DNA of 51,160 nucleotides from Candidatus Avoscillospira stercorigallinarum (GTDB taxonomy: Bacteria > Bacillota > Clostridia > Oscillospirales > Oscillospiraceae). Of the stretch, positions 19,863-30,254 are shown piece by piece. Positions within the stretch are counted from its first letter, which is position 1, and every line of letters starts with the position of its first letter. The notes below the pieces were generated by a model. The model did not search any database. It worked only from the letters and a program-made list of their open reading frames with translations, and was not told the origin of the DNA. The stretch is taken from the NCBI GenBank assembly GCA_018713205.1, contig DVFN01000089.1:1-51160 (forward strand). The letters are read 5' to 3'. A program made the translations under genes and the position numbers.

Positions 19863-20309
19863 ATGCTTTTGAACGTTCCCTCCATTCTCTCCCCCGCGCT
19901 GCTGAAGGTCCTGAGCGAAATGGGCCACGGTGACCGCCTCTGCATCGGAGACGGCAACTTCCCCGGCGCCTCCATGGCCAAGGCGAAAAACGCCGTCTTC
20001 CTCCGGGCCGACGGCCACGGCGTTCCGGCCCTGCTGGACGCCATTCTCTCGGTGATCCCCCTGGACGCCTATGTGGAGCACCCGGTGCTGCTGATGGAGA
20101 CCATGGACTGCGACAAGGACCTGGAAATCCCCATCTGGGACGAGTACAAGTCCATCATTGCCAGCCACGACGCCCGGGGCGCAGAGGCTGTGGGCCATGT
20201 AGAGCGGTTCGCCTTCTATGAGGAGGCCAAGAACTGCTATTGCATCCTCCAGTCCGGCGAAAGCGCCATCTACGCCAATGTGATCCTCCAGAAGGGCGTG
20301 ATTAAATAG
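19863..20309 (+). CDS. fucU: RbsD/FucU-family mutarotase
   Basis: 148 aa; ILSPALLKVLSEMGHGDRLCIGDGNFP...RADGHGVPALLDAILSVIPLD. Confidence 0.85.
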   Translation: MLLNVPSILSPALLKVLSEMGHGDRLCIGDGNFPGASMAKAKNAVFLRADGHGVPALLDAILSVIPLDAYVEHPVLLMETMDCDKDLEIPIWDEYKSIIASHDARGAEAVGHVERFAFYEEAKNCYCILQSGESAIYANVILQKGVIK

Positions 20310-21226
20310 TGGAAAATCTGTTCCGGATTTTACAGACGGCACTGCCGGTGCTGGCGGCCCTGGCCCTGGGCGTTCTCTGCCGGAAGCTGAACTTCCTCAC
20401 CCGGGACGGGGTGGACACGCTGAAAAAAGTCGTGGTCAACCTCACCCTCCCAGCGGTGGTCTTCGCGGCCTTCGCCACGGCGGAATACTCCCTCCAGACC
20501 ATTGCCATTCCGGTGCTGGTATTCCTGCTGTGCTGCCTGGGTCTGGTGCTGGGCAGGCTGCTGGCCCGACTGCTGCGGCTGCCGGGCCGGGTGACGCCCT
20601 ATCTGGCCGCGGGCTTCGAGGCCGGGATGCTGGGCTACGCCCTCTTTGCCCTGCTGTTCCCCCAGGCGTCCTCGGCCAAGTTCGCCATTCTGGACCTGGG
20701 GCAGACGCTCTTCGTCTTCACCCTCTACAAGGCCCTGCTCTCCGGCGGAAAGGAGACCAAGTCCCTGTGGAAGGATATCGTCAACACCCCCATCCTCTGG
20801 GGCACCTTCGCGGGCCTGCTGGTGGGGGCTACGGGCCTCTTCGCCTGGATGGTCCAAAACGGCTCCGCCGCCGTGGTGACCAGCCTCACCGACTTTCTCT
20901 CCGCCCCCACGGGCATGATGATCCTGCTGGCCGTGGGCTATGACCTGGACTTCGGCCAGATCCGCTGGCGGGAGACGGCCCGGTTCGTGGTGCTGCGGCT
21001 GGCCGCCATGGCCATTCTCTTCGCCGTGCTGCTGCTGGTCAACCGGACGCTGCTTCACGGCATCATCTTCGAGGGCGCGGCCCTGCTGCTCTTTATCCTG
21101 CCGCCGCCCTACGTCCTCCCCATCTTCGCCGACGAGCCCAGCCAGCGGGCCCAGATCTCCTCGGCCCTCTCGGCCCTGACCGTGGTCACGCTGCTCTTCT
21201 TCGCGGTGATGACCGTGGCGATGTAA
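20309..21226 (+). CDS. AEC-family transporter
   Basis: 305 aa, ~10 TM; NLTLPAVVFAAFATAE; AEC/auxin-efflux-like. Confidence 0.85.
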   Translation: MENLFRILQTALPVLAALALGVLCRKLNFLTRDGVDTLKKVVVNLTLPAVVFAAFATAEYSLQTIAIPVLVFLLCCLGLVLGRLLARLLRLPGRVTPYLAAGFEAGMLGYALFALLFPQASSAKFAILDLGQTLFVFTLYKALLSGGKETKSLWKDIVNTPILWGTFAGLLVGATGLFAWMVQNGSAAVVTSLTDFLSAPTGMMILLAVGYDLDFGQIRWRETARFVVLRLAAMAILFAVLLLVNRTLLHGIIFEGAALLLFILPPPYVLPIFADEPSQRAQISSALSALTVVTLLFFAVMTVAM

Positions 21227-21259
21227 GTTCCCAAATAAGGGAAAGATGCGCAAAAACTT

Positions 21260-21570
21260 GGTAGGGGCGGCCTGTATGGCCGCCCGCAACCGGGTCCCAC
21301 TTCCCGCCTGGGCACGATGGCCCCGCCTTCGGTCTTCTCGTAGGGGCCGATGCCCACATCGGCCCGCCCGCTGTGGGCGTAGGGCGGCATGCCCACATGC
21401 CGCCATGACCGGGTGCATGGACCGCCGGTCCAGCATATATCGCACCCGGCTCCGGACGCGCGATGCGCGCCCCTACGACGGTTGCGTTCGGCGATGGTGC
21501 ATCCGACACGGCGGCACGGGCGGCCATACAGGCCGCCCCTACGGCCCCGCCTCCGGTTTTCTCGTAGGGA
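21260..21570. repeat. Family A array
   Basis: GTAGGGGCGGCCTGTATGGCCGCCCG; GTAGGGGCCGATGCCCACATCGGCCCG; GTAGGGCGGCATGCCCACATGCCGCC; GACGCGCGATGCGCGCCCCTAC; CGGGCGGCCATACAGGCCGCCCCTAC. Confidence 0.9.
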
Positions 21571-21609
21571 CGGACCCTTTCACATTCCATAACCCGCCCG
21601 CAGGCGGCG

Positions 21610-21655
21610 CAAAATGCACAGCTCCCGAATCGGAGCTGTGCATTTTGCATTTTTA
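21610..21655. terminator. Bidirectional terminator between convergent AEC gene and guaB
   Basis: AAAATGCACAGCTCC-cgaatc-GGAGCTGTGCATTTT followed by GCATTTTTAT. Confidence 0.8.
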
Positions 21656-21660
21656 TGGAC

Positions 21661-23163
21661 TTATTTCCCGCCGTTGGTGGAGCGGAGGGTGACGTCGTGG
21701 TAGCCGCCCTCGACGATGCTGGTGGCGGAGACCAGGGTGATCTTGGCGTCCCGCTGGAGGTCGGGGATGGTGGTGACGCCGCAGTTGCACATGGTGGACT
21801 TGACCTTGTAAAGGCTCTTCTCCACGTTGTCGTGGAGGGGACCGGCGTAGGTGACGTAGCTGTCCACACCCTCCTCGAAGCTCAGGCCGGTCTTGCCGCC
21901 CAGGTCGTAGCGCTGCCAGTTCCGGGCCCGGTTGGAGCCCTCGCCCCAGTATTCCTTCACGTAGCTGCCGTTGACCATCAGCTTCTGGGTGGGGCTCTCG
22001 TCGAACCGGGCGAAGTAGCGGCCCAGCATCATAAAGTCCGCGCCCATGGCCAGGGCCAGGGTCATATGGTAATCGTGGACGATGCCGCCGTCGGAGCACA
22101 GGGGAATGTAAATACCGGTCTCCTGATAATACTCGTCCCGGGCCTGGGCCACCTCGATGACCGCCGTGGCCTGGCCGCGGCCGATGCCCTTCTGCTCCCG
22201 GGTGATGCAGATGGAGCCGCCGCCGATGCCGATTTTCACGAAGTCGGCCCCGGCCTTGGCCAGACAGAAGAAGCCGTCCCGGTCCACCACGTTGCCCGCG
22301 CCCACCTTGACGCTGTCGCCGTAGGTCTTGCGAATCCAGGCCAGGGTGTTCTCCTGCCAGCAGGAGAAGCCCTCGGAGGAGTCGATGCAGAGGACGTCGG
22401 CTCCGGCCTCCACCAGGGCGGGGACCCGGGTCTCATAGTCCCGGGTGTTGATGCCCGCGCCGACCATATAGCGCTTGTGGGAATCCAGCAGCTCCAGGGG
22501 ATGCTCCTTATGGCTGTCGTAGTCCTTGCGGAAGACGAAGTATTTCAGATGGTCCTGGGCGTCCACGATGGGCAATGCGTTGAGCTTGTGGTCCCAGATA
22601 ATGTCGTTGGCCTGCTTGAGGGTGGTCTCCTCGGGGGCGGTAATCAGCTTCTCCCGGGGGGTCATAAAGCTGGACACCTTCTCGTCGCCGGTCATGCGGC
22701 TGACCCGGTAGTCCCGGCTGGTGACGATGCCCAGGAGCTTGCCGGTGGCGGTGCCGTCGTCGGTGATGGCCATGGTGGAGAAGCCGTTCTTGGCCTTGAG
22801 GGCCAGCACGTCATTGAGGGTGTGCTCGGGGGTCAGGTTGGAGGCGCTGACCACGAAGCCCGCCTTATGGCTCTTGACCCGAGCCACCATGGCGGCCTCG
22901 GATTCGATGGACTGGGAGCCGTAGATAAAGCTCATGCCGCCCTCCTTGGCCAGAGCCACGGCCATTTTATCGTCGGAGACCGACTGCATAATGGCCGAGA
23001 CCAGGGGGATATTCAGCATGATGTCGCTCTCCTCGCCCCGGCGGAACTTCACCAGCGGCGTCCGCAGGGAGACATTGGCGGGAATGCAGTCCGGGCCGGT
23101 ATAGCCCGGCACCAGGAGATATTCGCTGAAGGTATGGGAAGGTTCGGAATAAAAGTGCGCCAA
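21661..23163 (-). CDS. guaB: IMP dehydrogenase (Tritrichomonas-type)
   Basis: [22 protein letters not shown] catalytic loop, CBS pair, [12 protein letters not shown] flap; TTG start behind GGAGGAA. Confidence 0.92.
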   Translation of the reverse strand: MAHFYSEPSHTFSEYLLVPGYTGPDCIPANVSLRTPLVKFRRGEESDIMLNIPLVSAIMQSVSDDKMAVALAKEGGMSFIYGSQSIESEAAMVARVKSHKAGFVVSASNLTPEHTLNDVLALKAKNGFSTMAITDDGTATGKLLGIVTSRDYRVSRMTGDEKVSSFMTPREKLITAPEETTLKQANDIIWDHKLNALPIVDAQDHLKYFVFRKDYDSHKEHPLELLDSHKRYMVGAGINTRDYETRVPALVEAGADVLCIDSSEGFSCWQENTLAWIRKTYGDSVKVGAGNVVDRDGFFCLAKAGADFVKIGIGGGSICITREQKGIGRGQATAVIEVAQARDEYYQETGIYIPLCSDGGIVHDYHMTLALAMGADFMMLGRYFARFDESPTQKLMVNGSYVKEYWGEGSNRARNWQRYDLGGKTGLSFEEGVDSYVTYAGPLHDNVEKSLYKVKSTMCNCGVTTIPDLQRDAKITLVSATSIVEGGYHDVTLRSTNGGK

Positions 23164-23194
23164 AGGGAATTCCTCCTTGTTGTATAAAAAGCAT

Positions 23195-23423
23195 CTGTAG
23201 GGGCGGCCTAAATGGCCGCCCGGAACCCGGTGCGTCATGCACCGGGCCCCTGTGGTTGCCGGGGACTGGCAGGGCGCATATTGAATGCGCCCCTACACGC
23301 GCAGCGCCAATTCCACCGCACCTGTAGGGGCGGATTATATATCCGCCCGTGGCAGTGGCGATACCCGCAAGGCCTCCGCAAAACGCAGCCCGGCACGGGC
23401 GGCCATACAGGCCGCCCCTACGG
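23195..23423. repeat. Family A array (4 palindromes) between purL and guaB
   Basis: GTAGGGGCGGCCTAAATGGCCGCCCG; GGGCGCATATTGAATGCGCCCCTAC; GTAGGGGCGGATTATATATCCGCCCG; CGGGCGGCCATACAGGCCGCCCCTAC. Confidence 0.9.
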
Positions 23424-23438
23424 TGGTCAAATGGGTGT

Positions 23439-26400
23439 TTATTTGAAGTACTCCACTGCGCCGCGGAACATACCCATCTCAAAGACGCCGGGGACGTTTT
23501 TGTAGAGCCCTTTTCCGATGCGCTCGGAGTGGCCCATCTTGCCCAGGACGCGGCCGTCGGGCGAGGTGATGCCCTCGATGGCCGAGACGGAGTTGTTGGG
23601 GTTAAAGGCGATGTCATAGGTGGGCTTGCCGTCCAGATCCACATACTGGGTGGCGATTTGGCCGTTGGCGGCCAGCTGGGCCACGACCTCGGGGGAGGCC
23701 AGGAACCGGCCCTCGCCGTGAGAAATCGGCACGGTGTACACGTCGCCCACCTGGGTATTGCGGAGCCACGGCGACCGGTTGGAGGCGATTCGCGTCCGGA
23801 CCAGCCGGGACTGGTGGCGGCCGATGGAGTTGAAGGTCAGGGTCGGGGCGTTGGCGTCGGGCTCGGTGATCTTGCCGCAGGGCACCAGGCCCAGCTTAAT
23901 CAGAGCCTGGAAGCCGTTGCAGATACCGGCCATCAGGCCGTCCCGCTGCTCCAGGAGCCGGGTGACGGCGTCCTTCACCGCCTCGCCCCGGAAGAAGGCC
24001 GTGATGAACTTGCCGGAGCCGTCGGGCTCGTCGCCGCCGGAGAAGCCGCCGGGAATAAAGATCATCTGGCTCTCGTCCACCAGCTGGGCGAATTCCTCCA
24101 CGGACCGGGCGATTCCGGCGGCGGACAGGTTGTGAATCACATAGATCTTGGCCTGAGCCCCGGCGTCCTCCAGGACCCGGGCGGTGTCATACTCGCAGTT
24201 GGTGCCCGGGAAGACCGGGATCAGCACCTGGGGCTGGGGGCACAGGATATGAGGCGCGGGCCGCTCCGTGGCCGGGGCCGAGAAGGTCTCGGGGATGTCC
24301 CGGCTCTCGGCGGCATGGGTGGGATACACCGGCTCCAGCTTGCCCTCATAGGCGGCCAGCAGGCCGGAGAGGGCCACGGTTTCGCCGCAGGTCAGGGCGG
24401 GCTCGGCCACGGTCTCGCCCAGCAGCACACCCTCCTGGATGTCCTCGGTCAGCTCCAGCAGGAAGGAGCCGTAGGCCGGGGTGAAGAGGTCGGACAGGGC
24501 CGCGCCCTCGGCGAAGCGGAAGCCGATCTCGTTGCCCAATGCCATTTTCAGCACGGCCTCTGCCACGCCGCCGGCGGTGGGGGTATAGGCGGCAGCCACG
24601 GTCCCGGCGGCCATCAGGCCGTGGACCCGGGCGTAGAGGGCCTTGAGGCTCTCGGCCTCGGGGAGGCCGTCGGGGCCGTACTGGGGCCGGAGCCAGCGGA
24701 CGGCATGGCCCGCCTGCTTGAACTCGGGGCTGACGATCTCACCGGTCTTGCCGGTGGTGACGGCGAAGGAGACCAGGGTGGGCGGCACGTCCAGATCCTC
24801 GAAGGAGCCGGACATGGAGTCCTTGCCGCCGATGGCGGCCACGCCCAGGTCCATCTGGGCCGCAAACGCGCCCAGCAAGGCGGCGGCGGGCTTGCCCCAG
24901 CGCTTGGGATCATGGCCGGGCTTTTCAAAGTACTCCTGGAAGGTGAGGTACACGTCCTCGAAGGACGCGCCGGCGGCGATCAGCTTGGAGACCGACTCCA
25001 CCACCGCCGTATAGGCCCCGTGGTAGGGGCTCTGAGAGCTGAGCGCGGGGTCGTAGCCCCAGGCCATCAGGGAACAGTCGTCGGTGTGGCCGTGCTCCAG
25101 GGAGATTTTATGGACCATGGCCTGGATGGGGGTCCGCTGGAACTTGCCGCCGAAGGGCATCAGCACGGTGCCCGCGCCGATGGTGGAGTCGAACCGCTCC
25201 GACAGGCCCTGGCGGGAGCAGCACCGGAGACTGCCGGCCAGCTCGGTCATGCCCTGGGCAAAGGAGGCGGGGACGGCAGGGGCTTCCAGCTGCGGAGCCG
25301 GAACCGCCACGGTCATATGCTTCTCCGCGCCGTTGGAGTTGAGGAACTCCCGGGAGATATCCACAATGGTATTGCCGTTCCAGGTCATGGTCAGCCGGGG
25401 CTCGGCCTTGACCTGGGCCACCACCGTGGCCTCCAGGTTCTCCCGGGCGGCCAGGGCCAGGAAGGTCTCGGCGTCCTCGGGGGCCACGACCACGGCCATG
25501 CGCTCCTGGGATTCGCTGATGGCCAGCTCGGTGCCGTCCAGGCCGTCGTACTTCCGGGGGACCCGGCTCAGGTCGATGTCCAGGCCGTCGGCCAGTTCGC
25601 CGATGGCCACGGAGACGCCGCCCGCGCCGAAGTCGTTGCAGCGCTTAATCAGCTTAGAGGCGGCGGGGTCCCGGAACAGCCGCTGGAGCTTGCGCTCCTC
25701 GGGGGCGTTGCCCTTCTGGACCTCCGCGCCGCAGGTGTGGATGGATTCCACGGTGTGGGACTTGGAGGAGCCCGTCGCGCCGCCGCAGCCGTCGCGGCCG
25801 GTGCGGCCGCCCAGCAGGATCACCTGGTCCCCGGGGGCGGGGCACTCGCGGCGGACGTTCTCCGCCGGAGCGGCGGCAATGACCGCGCCGATCTCCATGC
25901 GCTTGGCGGCGTAGCCGGGGTGATAGACCTCGTCCACCATGCCTGTGGCCAGGCCGATCTGGTTGCCGTAGGAGCTGTAGCCCGCGGCGGCGGTGGTGAC
26001 GATCTTCCGCTGGGGCAGCTTGCCGGGCAGCGTCTCGGAGATGGGCTGCAGGGGGTCCGCCGCGCCGGTGACGCGCATGGCGGCATAGACGTAGGACCGG
26101 CCCGACAGAGGGTCCCGGATGGCGCCGCCGATGCAGGTGGCCGCGCCGCCGAAGGGCTCGATCTCCGTGGGATGGTTGTGGGTCTCGTTCTTAAACAGGA
26201 GCAGCCAGGGCTCGGGCTTGCCGTCCACCTCCACGGTGATTTTCACGGTGCAGGCGTTGATCTCCTCGGACTCGTCCAGCTTGGTCAGCTTCCCGGCCTT
26301 TTTCAGCAGCTTGGCGGCGATGGTGCCCAGGTCCATCAGGTTGACGGGCTTGGTCCGCTGGAGGTCCTTACGGCCCTGGAGGTACCGCTCATAGGTCTTC

Positions 26401-27122
26401 TGGATGGCCGGGTCCTCAAAGGTGACGGCGTCCAGGGTGGTCAGGAAGGTGGTGTGGCGGCAGTGGTCGGACCAGTAGGTGTCGATCATGCGGATCTCGG
26501 TGATGGTGGGGTCCCGGCCCTCCTTTTGGAAGTAGGCCTGGCAGAACTTCAAATCGTCCAGGTCCATGGCCAGACCCAGCTGCTTGAGCAGGGCGGACAG
26601 ACCCGCCTCGTCCAGCTGCGTAAACCCCTCCTCCACGGCCACGGTGGTGGGGATGGCGTAGTCGATCTTTAACGTCTCCACCGGGGCCAGCTCGGCCTCC
26701 CGGGCCTCCACGGGGTTGATGACGTAGGACTTGACCGCGGCGATATCCGCGGGGGTCAGGTCGCCCTCCAGCACATAGACCTTGGCGGTGCGGACCAGGG
26801 GCCGCTCGCCCTGGGACAGAATCTGAATGCACTGGGCGGCGGAGTCGGCCCGCTGGTCGAACTGGCCGGGCAGGTACTCCACGGCGAAGACCGTGCCGCC
26901 GTCGGGCAGAGTCTCGGTGACGTCGTCCAGCTGGGGCTCGGAGAACACCAGGGGGATGCAGCGCTGGAACAGCTCCGGCCGGATCTCCTCCACGTCGTAG
27001 CGGTTCAGGAGCCGCAGGCCGGTCAGGCGGGTGAGGCCCAGGAGCTCCCGGAGCTCCTTCAGAAGGGACGCGGCCTCGTGGGCCAGGCCCGGTTTTTTCT
27101 CCACATAGATGCGGTATACCAT
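23439..27122 (-). CDS. purL: Phosphoribosylformylglycinamidine synthase, large single-chain form
   Basis: 1227 aa; synthetase domains plus C-terminal glutaminase domain (VLIPVFPGTNCEYDTA, GICNGFQALIKLGL). Confidence 0.96.
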   Translation of the reverse strand: MVYRIYVEKKPGLAHEAASLLKELRELLGLTRLTGLRLLNRYDVEEIRPELFQRCIPLVFSEPQLDDVTETLPDGGTVFAVEYLPGQFDQRADSAAQCIQILSQGERPLVRTAKVYVLEGDLTPADIAAVKSYVINPVEAREAELAPVETLKIDYAIPTTVAVEEGFTQLDEAGLSALLKQLGLAMDLDDLKFCQAYFQKEGRDPTITEIRMIDTYWSDHCRHTTFLTTLDAVTFEDPAIQKTYERYLQGRKDLQRTKPVNLMDLGTIAAKLLKKAGKLTKLDESEEINACTVKITVEVDGKPEPWLLLFKNETHNHPTEIEPFGGAATCIGGAIRDPLSGRSYVYAAMRVTGAADPLQPISETLPGKLPQRKIVTTAAAGYSSYGNQIGLATGMVDEVYHPGYAAKRMEIGAVIAAAPAENVRRECPAPGDQVILLGGRTGRDGCGGATGSSKSHTVESIHTCGAEVQKGNAPEERKLQRLFRDPAASKLIKRCNDFGAGGVSVAIGELADGLDIDLSRVPRKYDGLDGTELAISESQERMAVVVAPEDAETFLALAARENLEATVVAQVKAEPRLTMTWNGNTIVDISREFLNSNGAEKHMTVAVPAPQLEAPAVPASFAQGMTELAGSLRCCSRQGLSERFDSTIGAGTVLMPFGGKFQRTPIQAMVHKISLEHGHTDDCSLMAWGYDPALSSQSPYHGAYTAVVESVSKLIAAGASFEDVYLTFQEYFEKPGHDPKRWGKPAAALLGAFAAQMDLGVAAIGGKDSMSGSFEDLDVPPTLVSFAVTTGKTGEIVSPEFKQAGHAVRWLRPQYGPDGLPEAESLKALYARVHGLMAAGTVAAAYTPTAGGVAEAVLKMALGNEIGFRFAEGAALSDLFTPAYGSFLLELTEDIQEGVLLGETVAEPALTCGETVALSGLLAAYEGKLEPVYPTHAAESRDIPETFSAPATERPAPHILCPQPQVLIPVFPGTNCEYDTARVLEDAGAQAKIYVIHNLSAAGIARSVEEFAQLVDESQMIFIPGGFSGGDEPDGSGKFITAFFRGEAVKDAVTRLLEQRDGLMAGICNGFQALIKLGLVPCGKITEPDANAPTLTFNSIGRHQSRLVRTRIASNRSPWLRNTQVGDVYTVPISHGEGRFLASPEVVAQLAANGQIATQYVDLDGKPTYDIAFNPNNSVSAIEGITSPDGRVLGKMGHSERIGKGLYKNVPGVFEMGMFRGAVEYFK

Positions 27123-28397
27123 TTATTGCTCCTTCCCCGCCGCCAGGGCCCGCTGGCCGATGTCCCGGCGGCAATAGGCGTTGTCAAAGTGGACGGAATC
27201 GGCCAGGGCGTAGGCCCGGTCGATGGCCTGGGGCAGCGTATCCGCCACGGCCACGGCCCCCAGGACCCGGCCGCCGTTGGTGACCAGCCGGCCGTCCTTC
27301 CGGGCGGCGCCGGCGATATAGATGCAGCTGTCCTCCGGCTCTTCGGGCAGGGTGACGGGATAGCCCTTCTCGTAGTGGGTGGGATAGCCCTCGGAGGCCA
27401 GCACCACGCAGCAGGCGTGCTTGTGGGCGAACCGGACCTCCACCTGATCCAGGGTACCATTGGCACAGGCCTCCATAATGGTCAGCAGGTCGCTCTCCAG
27501 CAGGGGCAGCACCACCTGGGTCTCCGGGTCGCCGAAGCGGCAGTTGTACTCGATGACCTTGGGGCCCTGGGGCGTCAGCATCAGGCCGAAGTAGAGGCAC
27601 CCGGCGAAGGGGCGGCCCTCTTTTGCCATGGCGTCGATGGTGGGCCGGAAGATGGTGTCCATGCAGACTTGCGCGATTTCCGGGGAGTAGTAGGGATTGG
27701 GGGCCACGGTGCCCATGCCGCCGGTGTTGAGGCCGGTATCGCCGTCGTGGGCCCGCTTGTGGTCCATGGAGGACACCATGGGGCGGATGGTCTTGCCGTC
27801 GGTGAAGGCCAGCACCGACACCTCGGGACCGGTGAGGAACTCCTCCATGACCACCTGAGAACCGCTGTCGCCGAAGATCTTGTCCTCCATCATCTCATGG
27901 AGGGCCTTTTTCGCGTCCTCGCGGGTCTCGGCGATGATGACGCCCTTGCCCAGGGCCAGACCGTCGGCCTTGATGACCTGGGGCAGCGGGGCGGTTTCGG
28001 CGTAAGAAAGGGCGGAATCCAGGTCGGTGAAGACCCGGCAGGCCGCCGTGGGGATGTGGTACCGGGCCATCAGGTCCTTGGCAAAGACCTTGCTGCCCTC
28101 GATCAAAGCCGCGTTCTTCTTCGGGCCGAAGCAGGGAATCCCGGCCTCGGTGAGGGCGTCCACGGCCCCCAGAACCAGGGGATCGTCCGGGGCCACCACG
28201 GCAAAGTCAATGCCGTGGGTCTTGGCAAATTCCACCTGGGCCGGGATGTCCTTGGCCCCGATGGGCACGAGAATCGCATCGCCCTCCATACCGGCGTTGC
28301 CGGGGAGGGCGTAGATGGCCTCCACCCGGGGGTTCTGCTTCAGCGCCCGGATGATGGCATGTTCGCGGCCGCCGCCGCCGATGACCATGAGCTTCAT
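27123..28397 (-). CDS. purD: Phosphoribosylamine--glycine ligase
   Basis: 424 aa; MKLMVIGGGGREHAIIRALKQNP. Confidence 0.97.
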   Translation of the reverse strand: MKLMVIGGGGREHAIIRALKQNPRVEAIYALPGNAGMEGDAILVPIGAKDIPAQVEFAKTHGIDFAVVAPDDPLVLGAVDALTEAGIPCFGPKKNAALIEGSKVFAKDLMARYHIPTAACRVFTDLDSALSYAETAPLPQVIKADGLALGKGVIIAETREDAKKALHEMMEDKIFGDSGSQVVMEEFLTGPEVSVLAFTDGKTIRPMVSSMDHKRAHDGDTGLNTGGMGTVAPNPYYSPEIAQVCMDTIFRPTIDAMAKEGRPFAGCLYFGLMLTPQGPKVIEYNCRFGDPETQVVLPLLESDLLTIMEACANGTLDQVEVRFAHKHACCVVLASEGYPTHYEKGYPVTLPEEPEDSCIYIAGAARKDGRLVTNGGRVLGAVAVADTLPQAIDRAYALADSVHFDNAYCRRDIGQRALAAGKEQ

Positions 28398-28449
28398 GGG
28401 AATACCTCCAATTGTTTTTTGCTATGCACCCGTAAGTCGCAGCGCACCT

Positions 28450-28602
28450 GTAGGGGCGGATTATATATCCGCCCGAACCGGTTTCGTTCGGCGAAAGACC
28501 TGCGGGAATCGCAACTGCCTGCGGGCGCATATACAATGCGCCCCTACGGCAAAGCCAGGCGCGTGGTTGGCACGGGCGGCCATACAGGCCGCCCCTACGG
28601 CA
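28450..28602. repeat. Family A cluster between purN and purD
   Basis: GTAGGGGCGGATTATATATCCGCCCG; CGGGCGCATATACAATGCGCCCCTAC; CGGGCGGCCATACAGGCCGCCCCTAC. Confidence 0.9.
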
Positions 28603-28620
28603 AATCCGGGGCGTGGGTGC

Positions 28621-29205
28621 TTATTTTTGCAGCTTCTCCGCCACGAGTTCGGCGGCTTGGGGGAGCAAAATCCACTCGGCCTGCTCCATGACGCGGCGCT
28701 GCAGGATCTCCGGCGTGTCGCCGGGGAGGATATCCACGGCCTTTTGCAGGATGATTTCGCCGCCGTCGGGGACTTCGTTTACATAATGTACCGTGGCGCC
28801 GGTGACCTTGACGCCGTACCGGAGCGCCGCCTCGTGGACCTTGAGGCCGTAAAACCCTTCGCCGCAGAAGGAGGGGATCAGCGCCGGGTGGACGTTCAAA
28901 ATCCGGTTGGGCCACTTTCTCGTGAAATCCGCCGACAGGATCTTCAAAAATCCCGCCAGAATAATCATTTCAATCTGCGCGCTCTCCAGGGCCGCCGTCA
29001 GCCGGGCCTCGAAGTCCTTGCCCGGCAGGGCCACCGCCGGGACGCCTGCGTTTTTTGCCCGCTCCAGGGCGTAGGCGCCTTCACGGTTGGAGACCACCAG
29101 GGCGATCTCCCCGTGGGGGATGCGCCCGGCGGCCTGGGCGTCCAGCAGCGCCTGGAGATTGGTGCCGCCGCCGGAGACCAGGACCGCGATCTTCGTCTTT
29201 ACCAT
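28621..29205 (-). CDS. purN: Phosphoribosylglycinamide formyltransferase
   Basis: 194 aa; [32 protein letters not shown]. Confidence 0.96.
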   Translation of the reverse strand: MVKTKIAVLVSGGGTNLQALLDAQAAGRIPHGEIALVVSNREGAYALERAKNAGVPAVALPGKDFEARLTAALESAQIEMIILAGFLKILSADFTRKWPNRILNVHPALIPSFCGEGFYGLKVHEAALRYGVKVTGATVHYVNEVPDGGEIILQKAVDILPGDTPEILQRRVMEQAEWILLPQAAELVAEKLQK

Positions 29206-30242
29206 AGGACCACCTTCTCGGCGGATTCGACGATCTCGCCCAGGACGTAGGCGTCCTCGCCGTTGGCCCGGAGAATAGAGAGGGCCTGCTCGGCGTCCTC
29301 CCGGGCCACGACCACGGTCATGCCGACGCCCATATTGAAGGTGTTGAACATCTCCCGGCGGGAGATCTTGCCGGTCTTCTCGATCAGGTCGAAAATCGGC
29401 AGGACCCGCACATCGGCCATGGCGATTTTCGCGCCCAGGCCGTCGGGGATGCTGCGGGGAATATTCTCAAAGAAGCCGCCGCCGGTGATATGGGAGATGC
29501 CCTTGACGGTCACCTCTTGCAGCAGCGCCAGAATGGGCTTTACATAGATCTTGGTGGGAGTCAGCAGCGTCTCGCCCAGGCCCTTGCCGCCCAGCTCGGG
29601 CACGGGCGCGGTGAGGTCGGCGTAGTCCACGTCGAAGACCTTCCGGACCAGGGAGAAGCCGTTGGAGTGAACGCCGCTGGAGGGCAGCGCCAGAATCACG
29701 TCTCCGGCCTTCATTTGGCTGTGGTCGATGATCTTGGCCTTGTCCACCATGCCCACGGCGAAGCCCGCCAGATCATACTCGTCGGCGGGATAGAAGCCGG
29801 GCATTTCGGCGGTCTCGCCGCCGATCAGCGCCGCGCCGGACTGGACGCAGCCCTCGGCCACACCGGAGACGATGGCGGCGATTTTCTCCGGGACGTTCTT
29901 GCCGCAGGCGATATAGTCCAGGAAGAACAGGGGCTTGGCCCCGGCGCAGATGATATCGTTGACGCACATGGCCACGCAGTCGATGCCCACGGTGTCGTGC
30001 TTATCGAGAAGGAAGGCCAGCTTGAGCTTGGTGCCCACGCCGTCGGTGCCGGAGACCAGGGTGGGGGCGGTCATACCGGCCAGATCCGGGGCGAAGAGGC
30101 CGCCGAAGCCGCCGATATCCGAGACCACGCCGGGGGTGTTGGTCCGGGCAATATGGGATTTCATCAGCTCCACGGCCTTGTAGCCGGCGGTGATATCGAC
30201 GCCGGCCTGGGCGTAGGCTTCCGAGTAGCTATTGTTATTCAT
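29199..30242 (-). CDS. purM: Phosphoribosylformylglycinamidine cyclo-ligase
   Basis: 347 aa; [37 protein letters not shown]. Confidence 0.97.
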   Translation of the reverse strand: MNNNSYSEAYAQAGVDITAGYKAVELMKSHIARTNTPGVVSDIGGFGGLFAPDLAGMTAPTLVSGTDGVGTKLKLAFLLDKHDTVGIDCVAMCVNDIICAGAKPLFFLDYIACGKNVPEKIAAIVSGVAEGCVQSGAALIGGETAEMPGFYPADEYDLAGFAVGMVDKAKIIDHSQMKAGDVILALPSSGVHSNGFSLVRKVFDVDYADLTAPVPELGGKGLGETLLTPTKIYVKPILALLQEVTVKGISHITGGGFFENIPRSIPDGLGAKIAMADVRVLPIFDLIEKTGKISRREMFNTFNMGVGMTVVVAREDAEQALSILRANGEDAYVLGEIVESAEKVVLW

Positions 30243-30254
30243 GGCGGCTCCTCC

